Assembly (NCBI GenBank): GCA_014058105.1
Contig: JACGCM010000004.1
Span: 992,001 to 1,056,000, forward strand
Reading direction: 5' to 3'
Length of the DNA: 64,000 nucleotides
Source: Kingdonia uniflora
Lineage: Eukaryota > Streptophyta > Magnoliopsida > Ranunculales > Circaeasteraceae
Part shown: one piece after another, positions 11,666 through 23,206 of the stretch
How positions within the stretch are numbered: the first letter of the stretch is position 1
How the letters are laid out: each line of letters starts with the position of its first letter
The notes under the pieces: model-generated
What the model was told of the DNA's origin: nothing
Seen by the model: the letters and a program-made list of their open reading frames with translations, nothing else
The model's database searches: none
Translations under genes and position numbers: made by a program

Positions 11666-12110
11666 TATAATTAGCATGTTCTTATTGTTAATATTTACTT
11701 ACTAAGATGAGACCCTTTATGACATGTGAGTGACACACAAAACCCTACATACCACTGTAATATACTTGGTTGGACCATTTTTTTCATTTAAGCCTTTAAG
11801 AGCTTCTAAAAGTTGGAACATAATTAATTTGGAACACCGAGGGAAAACAACAATTGAGCTGGGGAGTCCTGATTAGATAATCCATGAGCTAACTGTCTAG
11901 CTAACCCGCCAATAGATTTTTGCCACCTCACAACAACTTAAATAGGCTACGCCCTTTAGTGGTTACAACCTCTTTCATCATCCTAAAATTTAAACCCATA
12001 TTAGTCGTTCCCCATTTTAATCGAAGTGGAATCAAATTCTAAAAACTATCGGACCTATGTTGGTCCCCCCATTTTCCTTCTTAGAATTGTTTTCCAAGAA
12101 GTCCTGATTA
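11666..12110. other. Non-coding stretch with a partial copy of the foldback repeat
   Basis: No coding similarity is visible. At about 11,865-11,935 a sequence starting GAGTCCTGATTAGATAATCC and continuing GCTAACCCGCCAATAG to TGCCACCTCACAACAACTTA repeats, with changes, the left end of the foldback element at 12,100-12,165. An older or partial copy of that element therefore lies next to it. Confidence 0.45.
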
Positions 12111-12833
12111 GCTAACCCTTGGGGGAGCTAAATGGCTACCCCACTAATAAAATGTTGCCACCTCAATGCTCCTTCAAAAGGCAACCAGATTAGGAGTTTA
12201 TAATCTCTCTCTTCGATAAATAAAATATAGTATCTCTCTCCAACAAAAATAAATCATATAGCACAAAAAAAATTATAGAAAAATAGAAAATAATTAAGAA
12301 TGGCAAGGACATGGATAAATTGAACATGAACTACTTTAATTCATTTTGAAAAAATAAAAATATGATCTTTTATTGTAAAAACCCAAAACCAATTGATTTC
12401 AGGTAACTGCCATCTTCGTGTCTATCGCTTCCATCATAAATTTTGAAATCTTCTAATCTTCGAGTTCAATTTTCTTTGGCAAGAATTCTTCAATTTAGAA
12501 AAAAATAATTATGCAAATAGTGTAACTCTATTTGAAAGAAGAAAATTAATAAAGATTCAACACGCACCGATACTTTATATATCTATAACAGTTGTGAGAA
12601 ATCCCAAGATTACACCTTCGTTCTGGATCACTAACCCTAGTTTCTTTATCTTTGGAGAGAAGATGAGAATTGGAGAAGAATGAAAAACCTATTTTGGAGG
12701 GAAACTTAAGTTGAAAGCCTAATTTGTTTACACTAGAAAAAAAAGGAGTGAAACGGGGTGACGTCCCTGTTTTGAAAAACACGTGGACCAATAAGGGGAG
12801 GTGGGGTAGCTATCTAGATCCCCCATGGGTTAG
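12111..12833. mobile_element. Foldback/MITE-like element with 33-bp inverted ends
   Basis: The left end (12,111-12,144) reads GCTAACCCTTGGGGGAGCT and then GGCTACCCCAC. The right end (12,801-12,833) is its reverse complement with few mismatches: GTGGGGTAGCTATC, GATC, CCCCATGGGTTAG. About 650 bp of AT-rich sequence without coding capacity lies between. That is the structure of a non-autonomous DNA transposon. No clear target-site duplication was found, so the exact termini and superfamily are open. Confidence 0.5.
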
Positions 12834-14039
12834 ACATTCAGTTTTCCATTCCAAGCCATGGAAATTGGCTTGATTCTTATGAGGACTGCTTTAGAATAAT
12901 ACTTCTATTATAAAAAATAAAAGGACCTTAGCTATTTATCAACCCTAAACCTAGCTTCGTATCCTCCCCATATGTAAGATATCCTAGATAATGGTTGGTG
13001 GTTGTCATCGTAGTTGTCATTTTATTGGTCAAGTCTTGCTAACAGTCTTCTACACAAAGATATTATCATTGTTGGTATCAGACATGCTTAATTACCTTAG
13101 GTTTGGTACAGTCTGCTCATCTTGGAGATTAACCACAATATAGGCCATAGAAAAACCCCGATATCTGCCGGCATTCACTCCTTTGCTTATTCTCCACCAT
13201 GGTGAGAACCTGCTATCTCACTTTCACTTCATAAATTTCTTCTTCAATAAAAAGAAGAAATTTTTTGTAAAATAGGAGGGATGAATTCCTCATTAGGATT
13301 GATGTTCTGGATCAAGTTATAGCTGGATGTTTATAAAGAATCTGAATACAGGTAATCATGCCAAAGTTAGAAGGTCTCTTTTCCTTCAACTTGGTAGGAA
13401 AATGTATCTTCGGTAGCAATGACTGTCTGACTGAAGCTTTTTCAAATCCAATAGAACCGTTATTACGTTAGTTAATTTATTTATTTTTTTCCAAACAACT
13501 GTAATACTTTAAGAAGGTTGTTGCTCTTTTTGTGATTTAGGAACCAACTCAATTTTATGTTTTACACTTTTCTTTTTATTCCCCAAATCACTCCTTAAAT
13601 CTCTACCATCTCTATTGCACAACTCAACACATTTCAACTACTAATAATCTTTCTCTCTCTACTACCTCTTTTCCCCTAAACTTTATCCTCTCTACTCAAA
13701 ACTCTATCTCTCACCTCTACAAAATCTACCATTAATCTCTCTTACTATCTCTGTCAAGCTCCTAAACTATCTATTTTTCTTTAATCTCATTAAAAGGTCT
13801 CTGCCCTTATAGCTATCTCCATTTTCTCTCCACAACTCCATGCATATTTTGCTTTTGTCACTATAATTTCAATTTGTGAACATAATCTTACATTTGCTCT
13901 AAATATATAAATTTTGACTTTAGATTACATTAGTTTAGTAAACAAAGAAAAAAATTAAGGTCGGTCCACACCATTTTGTTGTATATTAGAATGTATTTAG
14001 TAAATCAACTTATGGGTTTCGATTCAATTTCCATACTTG
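12834..14039. other. AT-rich non-coding stretch with pyrimidine-rich block
   Basis: Nothing coding is recognised. The part from about 13,560 to 13,870 is strongly pyrimidine-rich (CTCTCT and CTCTAC runs) and could be an old LTR/UTR or simple low-complexity sequence. Confidence 0.3.
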
Positions 14040-14536
14040 GTAGTACCAGCGTATAATTCAAGTCAAAAGCTCAGAGTACTGAAGGCTGTATTATCCTCAC
14101 ATCTAACTTTGGATACCATGGCAGAATGCGTGGTTATGACAATTGCTAAAGGATGAAGATTATCGTTTTATGCGCTAGGGGTCAATAAAGAATGGATCAT
14201 AATCAAATCTCCTACTCGTTATATAGATGATAAATATTGAAACGACCAATGCTACACTTTAGATATAATTAATATAATGATTGCCATTCGTATGACTTGG
14301 GTAAAGATGCCAAAGTTAACTTAGTTTGCAATATAACTTCAGAGGTGAGACAAACTAGTTCATCGTTATCTTTGCGAGTTTTCATTGATACCTCATATCG
14401 AGTCGAACTAGATGGGGAGGTATTGTTGGTTGCTAGGCTAGACAGAGGCAACGTAAAAGTCAAATTTTTTAAGTTAAATTTTTGTACAGAGACGTGGTCA
14501 GAGGTAAGAACTATTGGTGGTTATTATATATTTTGA
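14040..14536 (+). pseudogene. F-box-associated (DUF295-type) protein fragment
   Basis: Joined frames give EWIIIKSPTRYIDD, YDLGKDAKVNLVCNI, RVELDGEVLLVARLDRGNVKVKFFKLNFCTETWSEVRTIGGYYIF. The series 'ELDGE.LLV.R....VKFKV.KL......W.EV..LG...F' is the blade pattern of plant F-box proteins with a DUF295 C-terminal domain, which act as substrate adaptors of SCF ubiquitin ligases. The N-terminal F-box is not seen. Stops and a frameshift near 14,270 show a decayed fragment. The assignment rests on pattern recognition only. Confidence 0.5.
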
Positions 14537-14678
14537 AGTAATCTTCCAAATTGTTTCTATGATGGTTTCTAATTAACCTGGGCTGAAAGAAAATTGCATA
14601 TACAAGGATTCTTTAGTCTTAACCTTGAAGGATAGAAGTTGTGAGGTGTTGAATAATAATCCTAAGCATACTATTTAT

Positions 14679-15269
14679 TGTAATGGCCTAATTCTGTAGC
14701 TCAAAATTAGCTCTTACACCAAATGTACCTATGACAAAAATTAATGTAAAGCAAGAATTGACACAGGTAATTTAGCATGGAAAACCTTTGAATAGGTAAA
14801 AAAACATAACCTCGAGTTGAGGGCTTTAGTAACAGTAACTTGTATTGCTTTAGGCTGTTATCTTATTACAAGTTATCTCTCGAGCTAGAAACACTTGATC
14901 TTGAAATAAAAAGCTTTATGATGTTTTAGAATTTAGAAATTCCAGTGTTAGAACTTCAAAAATTTAGGATTTTTCTGGTCCCTATTTCCTCTGGAAATTT
15001 TTCTTTATATAGACCTTACCCGCAACTAGTTATCATGTTGGGGCACGTTCTCAGAATACTGAGGTAAGTGGTGGTTGACTGAGTAACTGTTTAGTTCGTA
15101 GGAGATAGGCATCTTTGAAATGTTCATGTTCTTAAGTTGTGCTCGATCTATATTTTTTATTAGTTCGTGGTCTAGGTATTAATGCCGACTACTCACGTCA
15201 CGTATAAAATGTGTGAATCGACACTGAGGTAGTTCAATTTTCAACTAGGCTTAAGGGTAGGCCCATCCA
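14679..15269 (-). mobile_element. 3' LTR of a minus-strand Tat-like gypsy element
   Basis: On the + strand it begins TGTAATGGCCTAATTCTGTA, nearly the same as the LTRs at 41,585 and 46,146 (TGTGATGGCC..., TGTAATGACC...). It shares their internal stretch GAATAGGTAAAAAA...CGAGTTGAGG and ends near TAGGCCCATCCA. Read on the minus strand it would start TGGATGGGCC. A TATA-like TTTATATAG lies at 15,004-15,012. Immediately to its right is a polypurine tract, so it is the 3' LTR of an element extending rightwards on the minus strand. Confidence 0.75.
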
Positions 15270-15288
15270 ATCGCCCCCTCGTAACTAA
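15270..15288 (-). other. Polypurine tract next to the 3' LTR
   Basis: The minus strand reads AGTTACGAGGGGGCGAT directly before the LTR start. The same signal, AGTTATGAGGGGACGAT, precedes the + strand LTR at 37,032. In LTR elements this purine tract primes second-strand synthesis and always abuts the 3' LTR, so it fixes the orientation of both elements. Confidence 0.75.
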
Positions 15289-16845
15289 AGGCATGAGTGG
15301 CTTTGGTTACAAAAGAACCTGTAGATTGTTGGTATTGAAAGTTATAAAGATATGATGTATTAATATAGATTTGACTGGTTGGGTGCTCGGTATTTATTTA
15401 TGGACAGATGTATTTGGTATTTATGATGATGAAAAGGATTGATATATTTGACGCTTAGGGTTCCGAGAGTGGCTCTGCTTTAAATGATTACTACTTTGGA
15501 AAAGTACTTGCGCATTAATTGTTAGCTTGATATTAGTAGTACCTATACTATAGATTTTAACAAAGTACTCTGTTGCTATGAATATAACTTTTATACTCTG
15601 GTTGAGAATTGTGAAGACTAGGTGAGTGGTGAATGAAGACATAGTATCTACTGAAATGCAGAGGTTAAAGTTATGATATTTTGGGGATCAATCATTGGAG
15701 ATGCCCACGGGTATTCCCATACCACCGACGTATTTCTGTATGTCAGAAGATAAAACAGCTGAAGCTGAGGATGACTATTACCATATGTGAAGATTTCATT
15801 ACGTTATCTTGATAGGTGAGCAACGCCAGAGGTGTCTTCATGTCCTTGCGAAGGACAAGGTTGAGGATACAGATATGGGAGCTAGCGTATATGCGAGGCA
15901 TTACTACCGATATCCGGTGAGGGACTAGGTTCTAATGTAAGACTCCCTTTAATCTCTACTAACTCTCCATTGATGGGGGCTATGGAGGAGGAGATGATGG
16001 TAGTAGAGAAGGAAGACAGAGATTGGAAGTCTTTTTGTTGTACTGTCATCGGCTCTTGTCATGAAGAAGGTTCTGTCACTACGGGTTGGTTCAAGCATAG
16101 ACAACTTTATTTCCTCAGTTTCTTATAGAAGTAAATTGTGTGAAGGACAGATCATGCTCAGTGATTTCTAGTTCCAACTTTGCTTCAGAAGATTCTCATA
16201 GTGAAATAGCACTGAAAATTATCATGTAACCTGCAATGTGATTTGTAATAGTATCTGAAAGACTTGTTATCTGTAAAATATTCTATAATTGATATTGAAG
16301 CTAATAAAAAAGTTTTTGTTAAAAATATGTGTTGATATATAGAATTAGCTTTTTTACTAAAATCGAGCTAGAATAAGTATATATATGTATGTTAGAGGAC
16401 GAGAATTTAATATTGGAAGTCAAACTAAAAAATAGATTTAGTTTAGTCGAACTGTGGAAAATATATGTAAATAAATGGCAATAATGAGTTTGTGTAAATA
16501 TGTTGATGTGTAAAAATATGAATTGAACTGAATAGATTATTGAACTATGGGGGAGAATATCTCCTCAGATATGTAATATGCAGTAATTGAAAATTTTGAG
16601 CTTATGGAGTTCTTGATTGGAAATGTTGTATAGGTGGAGGGATTGTAAGGAGTAGGTTGAAACGGGATAAGATGAATCCAAAGAGGTCGATGTGTACAGA
16701 TAAGTTCAAATATTATCCTATCATGATCTTAGGGCTTCTAGTTATGGAAAAATAGATTATAATATATGCAGAATGTGGGGGATTTGAAGTGACCTTAAAA
16801 AGTGTATAAATATGAGGGGATGTAAAGAGGAGAAAAAAAGAGAAT
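15289..16845. other. Non-coding stretch between 3' LTR and antisense accessory gene
   Basis: No domain is recognised on either strand. By position this is the 3' untranslated part of the minus-strand retroelement and the promoter/5' leader side of the + strand accessory gene. The minus strand next to the polypurine tract (AACCAAAGCCACTCATGCC) resembles the corresponding part of the element ending at 37,031. Confidence 0.45.
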
Positions 16846-17181
16846 ATGGTGAGGACTCGTTCTGAGAGAGTTTGTCATGCTGCTGAGAGACGATTGGCAA
16901 TAAAGATTACCAAAGTATTGAAGAGGATTTTTGGGCTGTTAGATTATGACTTTGATCTGCCTAAATCTGAAATGCAGTTTGAAGGTCTGGATATGAAGGA
17001 GAGGGAACTTGAGATCGGGTATCACTTTTACTCGAAGATATTCCGTGATGTGATTATGGAGCCTTCAGTTCGAAAAGAGGCTGTGAGAAAAATTACAGAG
17101 GAAGAGATCGAGGAGAATGATATTAGGATAGTTGGGGGTAAAATGATTAGGTATGGCTCTTCAGGACATCAGGGATGTTAA
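16846..17181 (+). CDS. Unrecognised 111-codon ORF upstream of accessory gene copy 2
   Basis: The frame is open for 111 codons in a region otherwise full of stops. It starts MVRTRSERVCHAAERR and is rich in charged residues (KEAVRKITEEEIEEND). No family is recognised and I see no motif of known function. An ORF with similar composition lies downstream at 17,400-17,624 (RSKRDLGRRDENILKYM). They may be a first exon or an extra reading frame of the same retroelement-borne gene, or chance survivors. The highly charged, helix-prone composition would fit a nucleic-acid-binding or structural peptide, but that is speculation. Confidence 0.3.
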   Translation: MVRTRSERVCHAAERRLAIKITKVLKRIFGLLDYDFDLPKSEMQFEGLDMKERELEIGYHFYSKIFRDVIMEPSVRKEAVRKITEEEIEENDIRIVGGKMIRYGSSGHQGC

Positions 17182-18181
17182 ATATGTAATTATATATGAG
17201 GGAGCGAACTGAATGAGGTTGAATAACTATTATTAGAATGTAGGAAGAATGTTTTACATGAATCTATTCCTGATTTGTTATAAATATGGTTTGGAACTAT
17301 TGTGAATAAAAAATTTAAAATGTGGTAGCTTTGGAAATTACGTCAGTTCTATAAGTTACAGAAGTAGGAATGTAAAAAAGGAGAGAGTAGCTTTGATTCT
17401 TGGGGTCTTATATAATTTGTAGGGAAATTTCAATTACGTGTGAGTATCGAGTCATCATGAGTGTGGGAAGGTCAAAGAGAGATTTGGGCAGGAGAGATGA
17501 GAATATATTAAAATATATGACTTGGGGTAATGATGGGAAGGTATTTTCACCTAAAAGGTATGAAACGTTTGACATTAATTGTGGAAGGGAGACCTCAGTT
17601 CCAAAATTGAGGGCGGCTCGGTAAGTCCTAGTAACTGCCAGCAGTTAGAGAGAAAAATATAAATAATACTTCCTTTTCTTCATTCAAATGTTTATCAACT
17701 TCAGAAAAATGGAAAAATAGTGGGAGAAAAATGAAAAAAAATCGTAGAGATTTACGTAAGAGATTAAACGAAAGTGATTATCGCTCAAGGAGAGAAAAAG
17801 TTGCGGAGATAGAGTCATGACAGTGGTTGCACAACAGCATTATGAAGGAAGGATTTGGTGCTACTTCAGATTCATATTCGAATGTTGAAGGTTAGTAAAT
17901 GATTTATGATTTTGTGAATGTGGGTTTGAAAGATTATGTGATTTTTAAAATTTTGAAAGATTATTATTTGTAGTAACCTATAAAAATTATTTGATTTATG
18001 TGCAAAAGAAGGTATGTATATGATATATGTATATGTATGATCGATGTATGGTAGATGTGTGTATGGACGTGTATAGATAAATGATAATGATAAGTTGACA
18101 GAATACCTAGACCTTTATGTAGTTTGGGCGTGAGGAATATCAATTATATAATCAAGCCTCATCCTTAAATCTATAATTGAG
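17182..18181 (+). other. Leader or intron-like stretch before accessory gene copy 2
   Basis: Apart from the charged ORF at 17,400-17,624, nothing is recognised. TA-rich stretches with repeated TATGTATATG and GTATGT-like words (18,000-18,070) look like low-complexity intron or UTR sequence. Confidence 0.3.
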
Positions 18182-18981
18182 ATGGAGACATCACCTGATA
18201 TCGAGATGTCAACCTCTGGTCGTACTATTGAGTCTGAGAGCACAAAATTTATAAATGTGAAGTCTAAGGGAAAGGATGAAGTAGTTCTCGTTCAATTTTT
18301 ATATTTCCTGGGTAAATTGGTATCATACCCTCCAAACTCTGATGTATTCAAAGAATTCTATAAATCTAAAGCTATTATAGGTAGAAAATAGGGCTACGTT
18401 GTAGAGCATGTCGATAGGTTGTTTAGAAGTTGTACTATATCATCTAGGGAAGACCATTTCTTCTTGTGGCCAGACTTAGAAATTGAGTGTGGCCTGACTT
18501 AGAAAAGGAGAAATTGGATAGGGGAGTGGATCAATTGATCTCTCATGAGTATTTTGATGGGAATGCCTGAGGCGACCTGGACGAGGGTTTTCTGTGTTAC
18601 CTATCTCAGTTAGAATATGTACTGAGTTTGCCCCTTAACAATCTTGCTAAATGTATAATGAATATTATAGAGGCTTGTCCTGCCCAATTGAATGGGAACA
18701 TGTGGGAGGTGATCAGTGTTTGTGAAACTTAAAATAGATTGTGGGAGGAGAATGAGGTAGAGAGGAGAATAACTTCTGAGGATGTTTTACAGTACTATGT
18801 TGCAAGATATTATGCTACAACTGGGGGTGCATATTTCTATTCGAGCTCGTCTCGACCACTTTTCTTCGATCTAAATTCATCAGGTCGAGTTTGGAATGAT
18901 AATGTGATATAGGTGAAAGGTATTGCCTTTAGAGAGAGGACAAAAAACCAATGGGACTTTTTTATAGAACTTTAAAGAAAA

Positions 18982-19063
18982 GTAAGTAATAGTATATGTT
19001 ATCGAACTGCTGTAATTGAATGGTTGCTCTGTTGTTTGAGAATGTGTTGTATTTGTTTTATAG
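18982..19063 (+). other. Probable intron 1 of accessory gene copy 2
   Basis: GTAAGTAA donor and TTGTTTTATAG acceptor bound 82 bp of stop-rich sequence. The exon after it (GPWSKVIKKVSLLDIVSREG) matches the exon after the corresponding intron in copy 3 (VARKDLLLDIVAQEE). Confidence 0.6.
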
Positions 19064-19591
19064 GTCCTTGGTCAAAGGTGATAAAAAAGGTGTCACTATT
19101 AGATATTGTTTCTCGAGAAGGTGTTGAGCTCAAGATAGTTCTAAGAGAACTCGGCATCACTAGAAATAAAATATCTAGTAGTAGGTCAGAGAAGGTTAAA
19201 AAAATCTTAGGCAAATAGACCAATAACGTGGGTTGGAGCCAGCAAGAAGAGATGAGCAGACAGGGATAAAATTCCAGTGTTGTCGAGGGCTTCAAAAATA
19301 GATTTGATGGATGTTCCTGAAGTGACCACATTGAGTAAGCTAGATCTAAAATTCCCGAAGAAGAAAACTGGGAAGCGTTACTCGGGGAACCACGGTGAAT
19401 GAGGGGGTCGAAGGGGATGCGAAGAAGTGAGGGGTATAGATCTTCCTATTATTGTGTTAGGGGCGAAGGTCGTGGAGAGTCGACCAGCTGAGGAAGATGA
19501 GCTAAGAGCTATGGAAAACTGGATGAGGTTTACGGTTCGTAAGGGTGTTGAGGAGCTGAGCACCTCCGCACAGTTGTAGTTGAGCAAAATG

Positions 19592-19666
19592 GTAAGTTAA
19601 TGATTTTTTTTATTTCTGGACTTTGTATTTGGATTCGAGCTAAAAAACTATCTGGTTTTATTGTAG
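19592..19666 (+). other. Probable intron 2 of accessory gene copy 2
   Basis: The donor GTAAGTTA follows AAAATG, and the acceptor TTTTATTGTAG precedes an exon reading TARLLKVIYLGIEEGKAELEKM. Length is 75 bp. Confidence 0.55.
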
Positions 19667-20048
19667 ACTGCTCGTTTGTTGAAGGTTATCTACCTCGGGA
19701 TCGAGGAGGGAAAAGCTGAGCTCGAGAAGATGGTTACTCAACTTCGAGTTGGCTCTAGTGGGGGAGCGATTGGTCACTGCGAAGGAGCGCAAAAAGGTGT
19801 TGATAGGTGGGCTTACTGAGGGGGTGTAGATGAATACGGATGATGTCACAGTTCAACGTGACAGACTGGGGTGCTAACTCCTCGTAGTAGGGTACACAAA
19901 AGCTAGCCTCAAAGATATTATGGCTGGTACCTACATCGAAGAGGATAAAAGGGAAGAAAAGGTCTCCGCTGATGGAGGTATGAAAAATGGGTTATATGCG
20001 GTCTTCCCCAGAACTGATCTAGAGAATCGGGGGGAAGATAATGAAAAG

Positions 20049-20176
20049 GTAGACTAAAGTTGCTGAAGTTTGGATGTGTTATTTTTTGTGGTTTGAAAAG
20101 CTATAATTATATGGAATATTACTTTAGAGGATAAATTTGGGATAGGCTAAGAGATGTTTGTAAACATTGTTTGTAG
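20049..20176 (+). other. Probable intron 3 of accessory gene copy 2
   Basis: GAAAAG is followed by GTAGAC. TTGTTTGTAG precedes the coiled-coil exon ELKDMRLRIEELENKLTKEK. The donor is weaker than those of the other introns. Confidence 0.45.
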
Positions 20177-20278
20177 GAACTTAAGGATATGCGCCTCAGA
20201 ATTGAGGAATTAGAGAATAAGCTCACTAAGGAGAAAGACGCCTCAGCATCCTTGTTGACTTCGCAAGCCGAGCTACAG

Positions 20279-20652
20279 GTTAGAGATGAGCAAGAAATAT
20301 TTAGCTTGTATGCTGCATTACTTTAGAGCTACAAAGTAAAATCAAGAAATATATATAGGTCATAAATGTGTTAGCAGTTTAGGGGTGATGGTATTCATAC
20401 ATGTCCCAATAATGCCAAAGTGTTTAGAGAATCAGAACATAGAAAATGTGAACCTTGAAATATGATGTAGATGTTATTGCCAACGAACTGAGATTATACT
20501 TCGACCTTAAGCTTAGAAGCAGCCTCACAAAAATAGAATGTCAGAAAATAAAAATTTGTTAGAATTTTGAAATGAAATTCACCTGTATTATGATTGATTG
20601 TATTTGTGGAGTGTTGTTGAATCGATCTTGATGTATTATATCTGTGATGTAG
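20279..20652 (+). other. Probable intron 4 of accessory gene copy 2
   Basis: GCTACAG is followed by GTTAGA. CTGTGATGTAG precedes VELESVRSSEQ, which continues the coiled coil. The 374 bp between are AT-rich with stops. Confidence 0.5.
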
Positions 20653-23177
20653 GTTGAATTGGAGTCTGTTCGCTCGAGTGAACAATAGACGTTCCAATAT
20701 AACCATGAGTTTGTGGCGGAGTTTGATCGGATTAGAGAGGCATCTGAAGATAGGGAGGATCAGCATGTCAAAGGGCAGATCCAGTGTGCTGAGGCGATAA
20801 AAACTATTTGTAACTTGACTCAGCAGATTGAGGGGAAAGATGCCAAAATAGAAAATGTGTACTAAAAGCTCACAGAGGGGAAGGATGAGACAGCGAAGCT
20901 CAAAAGATAAATTGATGCGTTGATGGAGAAAGTAAAAAGGCAGACATGGCTCGATACCGTATTCAGTCATTAGAAGTGCCAGAAAAATTATTACAAGATT
21001 TTGTGGCTAGTTTGAAGGGTCAAATGGCCTGGAAAACAAAAGAGCTTGAGAAAACTCGAGCCGATATGGGAAGTTCCAAAATTGTGCTTGAGCAATTGAA
21101 GAGTGAAAAAACTAGGAAATAGAATGAGCTTAAGAAAGTTTGAGCTGACGTGGGCCATTCTGAAAGTGTGGATGATAAATTGAGTGAAGCCTTGCCTACT
21201 AAAGATATGGATTTCTATATGGTTTAAAAATGGTGTGGCGAACTGAATGAGAGGGTGGCCCAATTGAAGGCAGATTTGGCTATGACCAACTCGCGCGTCA
21301 TGAAGGCCGAAGCTGGGGAACAGTCGAAGAAAAAAGGTAATGTCGGGGTCTCTATAGTAAAAGGGGATATGGTTGACCCGTCAGCTCGAATTAAAGAGCC
21401 GGAGGCGGATGAAGTTTGCATTCAGGCTCATGTATAGAGAGGAAATGAACATTAAAGGGCGAGCCAAGATAAATCAGACATCGCTCTTCGTAGAGAGTGA
21501 GAGTTTGATTGGGTGATCAGGGGCAAGGATCAGTTGTTAAGGAAGAAGTATGAGTTGTTGAAAATGGTTCCTGCTCGGGGAACTGAAGTGAATGATAGGA
21601 AGCTAGAGGAATATCATGCTGAGCTGGCAGAGTTGAGGATGAAAAAGCGTTTTTCTGAGGTAATAATGCCCGATCGAAATGCGTCTGTTTAAGAAATAAA
21701 GCGCCCGCGTGAGCTAATGGCTGTTATTATGTATTTTATGGAAGAAGTAAAAAGGCTTGAGCTTGAGAGGGATACCCTGCATGACTGTTTGTCATTCCGA
21801 TAATGTATTTTTAACACTGTTATTGATCAAGGAAACTGTTTTAGCGCCATCTAAACAGGGTTAGGTTCCTAGCTTGAGAAATTGGTAGAGCAAGGCAGGA
21901 TTATTGCAACTGCTCGAGCTTCAGAGTTTATGGCTGAACGTCCTCCTATTGTAGGGGAAGGCATAGCTGACCTCCCATAAGCAGAGAAGAACCTTTAGAA
22001 GTAACCAGTAAAAATTACCTGTAGAAGTAACCTGTCACGCCCCAAAATCCAGTAATCCGTAGCTAGACCAATTACTGAGATTCGAGGATGTACAAGTCGG
22101 GGAATCCAAAGATTCGCCCTACGAACAACTGAGCCGTAGACAAATTCTAGCCTATTCATTCACAATAGTATCACAACAGAGTAATAAGGTAAGACAGAAA
22201 CAGCAGAAGACTAAGATAACAAAATCTAAACGTACGATTCTACAAACCTCTACGCAGCAAGCCCGGCAGTAATAACTGGAGAATGAGCCTCCAGCTCAGC
22301 TCCCCAAAGATCACCACAGCAACAACTAATACCTGAAACAACCTGCCACTGAAAGGGGGATGCGAGAGTGAGCAAACAACAAGCTCACTAACTCCCAAGA
22401 ATAGCTAAGCGATTATATTAACCAATGAGATGGATATAATAATGATAATAGGATATAATAATGTCTAGCGATAAACAATATATATATCTAAATATATACA
22501 GGATGCCTAATAGGTATCTAATAGGTAAATAACTAGTCTAATGATTATATGTAACTATACTATAATTATACATACACATCTCGAGCAAAGGAGTGCTAAA
22601 ACTATAACTACACTCCAGTCTCAAAGACTACTAACTACACTCTAATCACTACTGTGGCCCTCAGTTCCACAAGCGACTAACCTACCTCAGAAATACAATC
22701 ATACACGAGGGTAAATACCCTCGGCTCACAATAATCCAGTAGGGTTACCCAAAACCCAACTAGGCACAACCCCGAAGCTATCACAAGCTAAGCGAGATTG
22801 CCCACAACAAAATACCAGCCTAAAGCTTACAGCAACCAACTAGACTAATTAACCTAATAAATTATGTAGATACAGAATAGGGAGGAATAGGTGCTGAGAG
22901 GAGATAAATATGCAGAAGGAAGATGAATCTAATTACACCGCAAATCAATTAAGAGAAGAGGAAATAAGATAAGAGTAGAAGAATATGATGAACTAGGATA
23001 ATCCCATAATTATCCCAATGCAATGATATGTTATGATGATGATAAGTTGGAAAGAGATAATCTTATGATTATCCCAAGTGCAAAAAATTCTATATTAAAC
23101 ATAATGCAGAAAGGGTTAAGGATTCCTATCCGTAGAACCTACGCATTGGAAGTATGCAGAGATGCAATGATATGCTT

Positions 23178-23206
23178 GATGATGGTGATGATGATGATGA
23201 TGATGC
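23178..23206 (+). repeat. GAT microsatellite
   Basis: An imperfect run of GAT/GAT-G units lies inside the solo LTR: GATGATGGTGATGATGATG and continuing. Confidence 0.8.

Larger units (their letters stand above)
18182..21990 (+). pseudogene. Antisense accessory gene, copy 2: multi-exon Transposase_28-like and coiled-coil protein
   Basis: The gene begins METSPDIEMSTSGRTIESES, followed by a globular domain: FYKSKAIIGRK, HVDRLFRSCTIS, LSLPLNNLAKCIMNIIEACPAQLNGNMWEVI (18,620-18,720), EDVLQYYVARYYATTGGAYF and SSSRPLFFDLNSSGR (18,775-18,890). This matches the pattern 'LP...F....L......P.QL..N.W....' followed by a W/Y-rich block of the plant 'putative gypsy type transposon' (Transposase_28-like) family. 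After introns come LLDIVSREG...LRELGITRNK and long coiled-coil exons (KLELESVRSSEQ; FVAEFDRIREASEDREDQ; IEELENKLTKEKDASASLLT). It lies antisense to the minus-strand element whose 3' LTR is at 14,679-15,269. Several in-frame stops indicate decay. Function unknown. Confidence 0.65.

Noticed and set aside
13560..13870. Pyrimidine-rich block as a U2AF/polypyrimidine tract of an intron
   Set aside because: No exons can be identified on either side.
20494..20970. 158-codon minus-strand ORF
   Set aside because: Antisense shadow of coiled-coil exons of accessory gene copy 2; its hydrophobic composition mirrors the charged coil.
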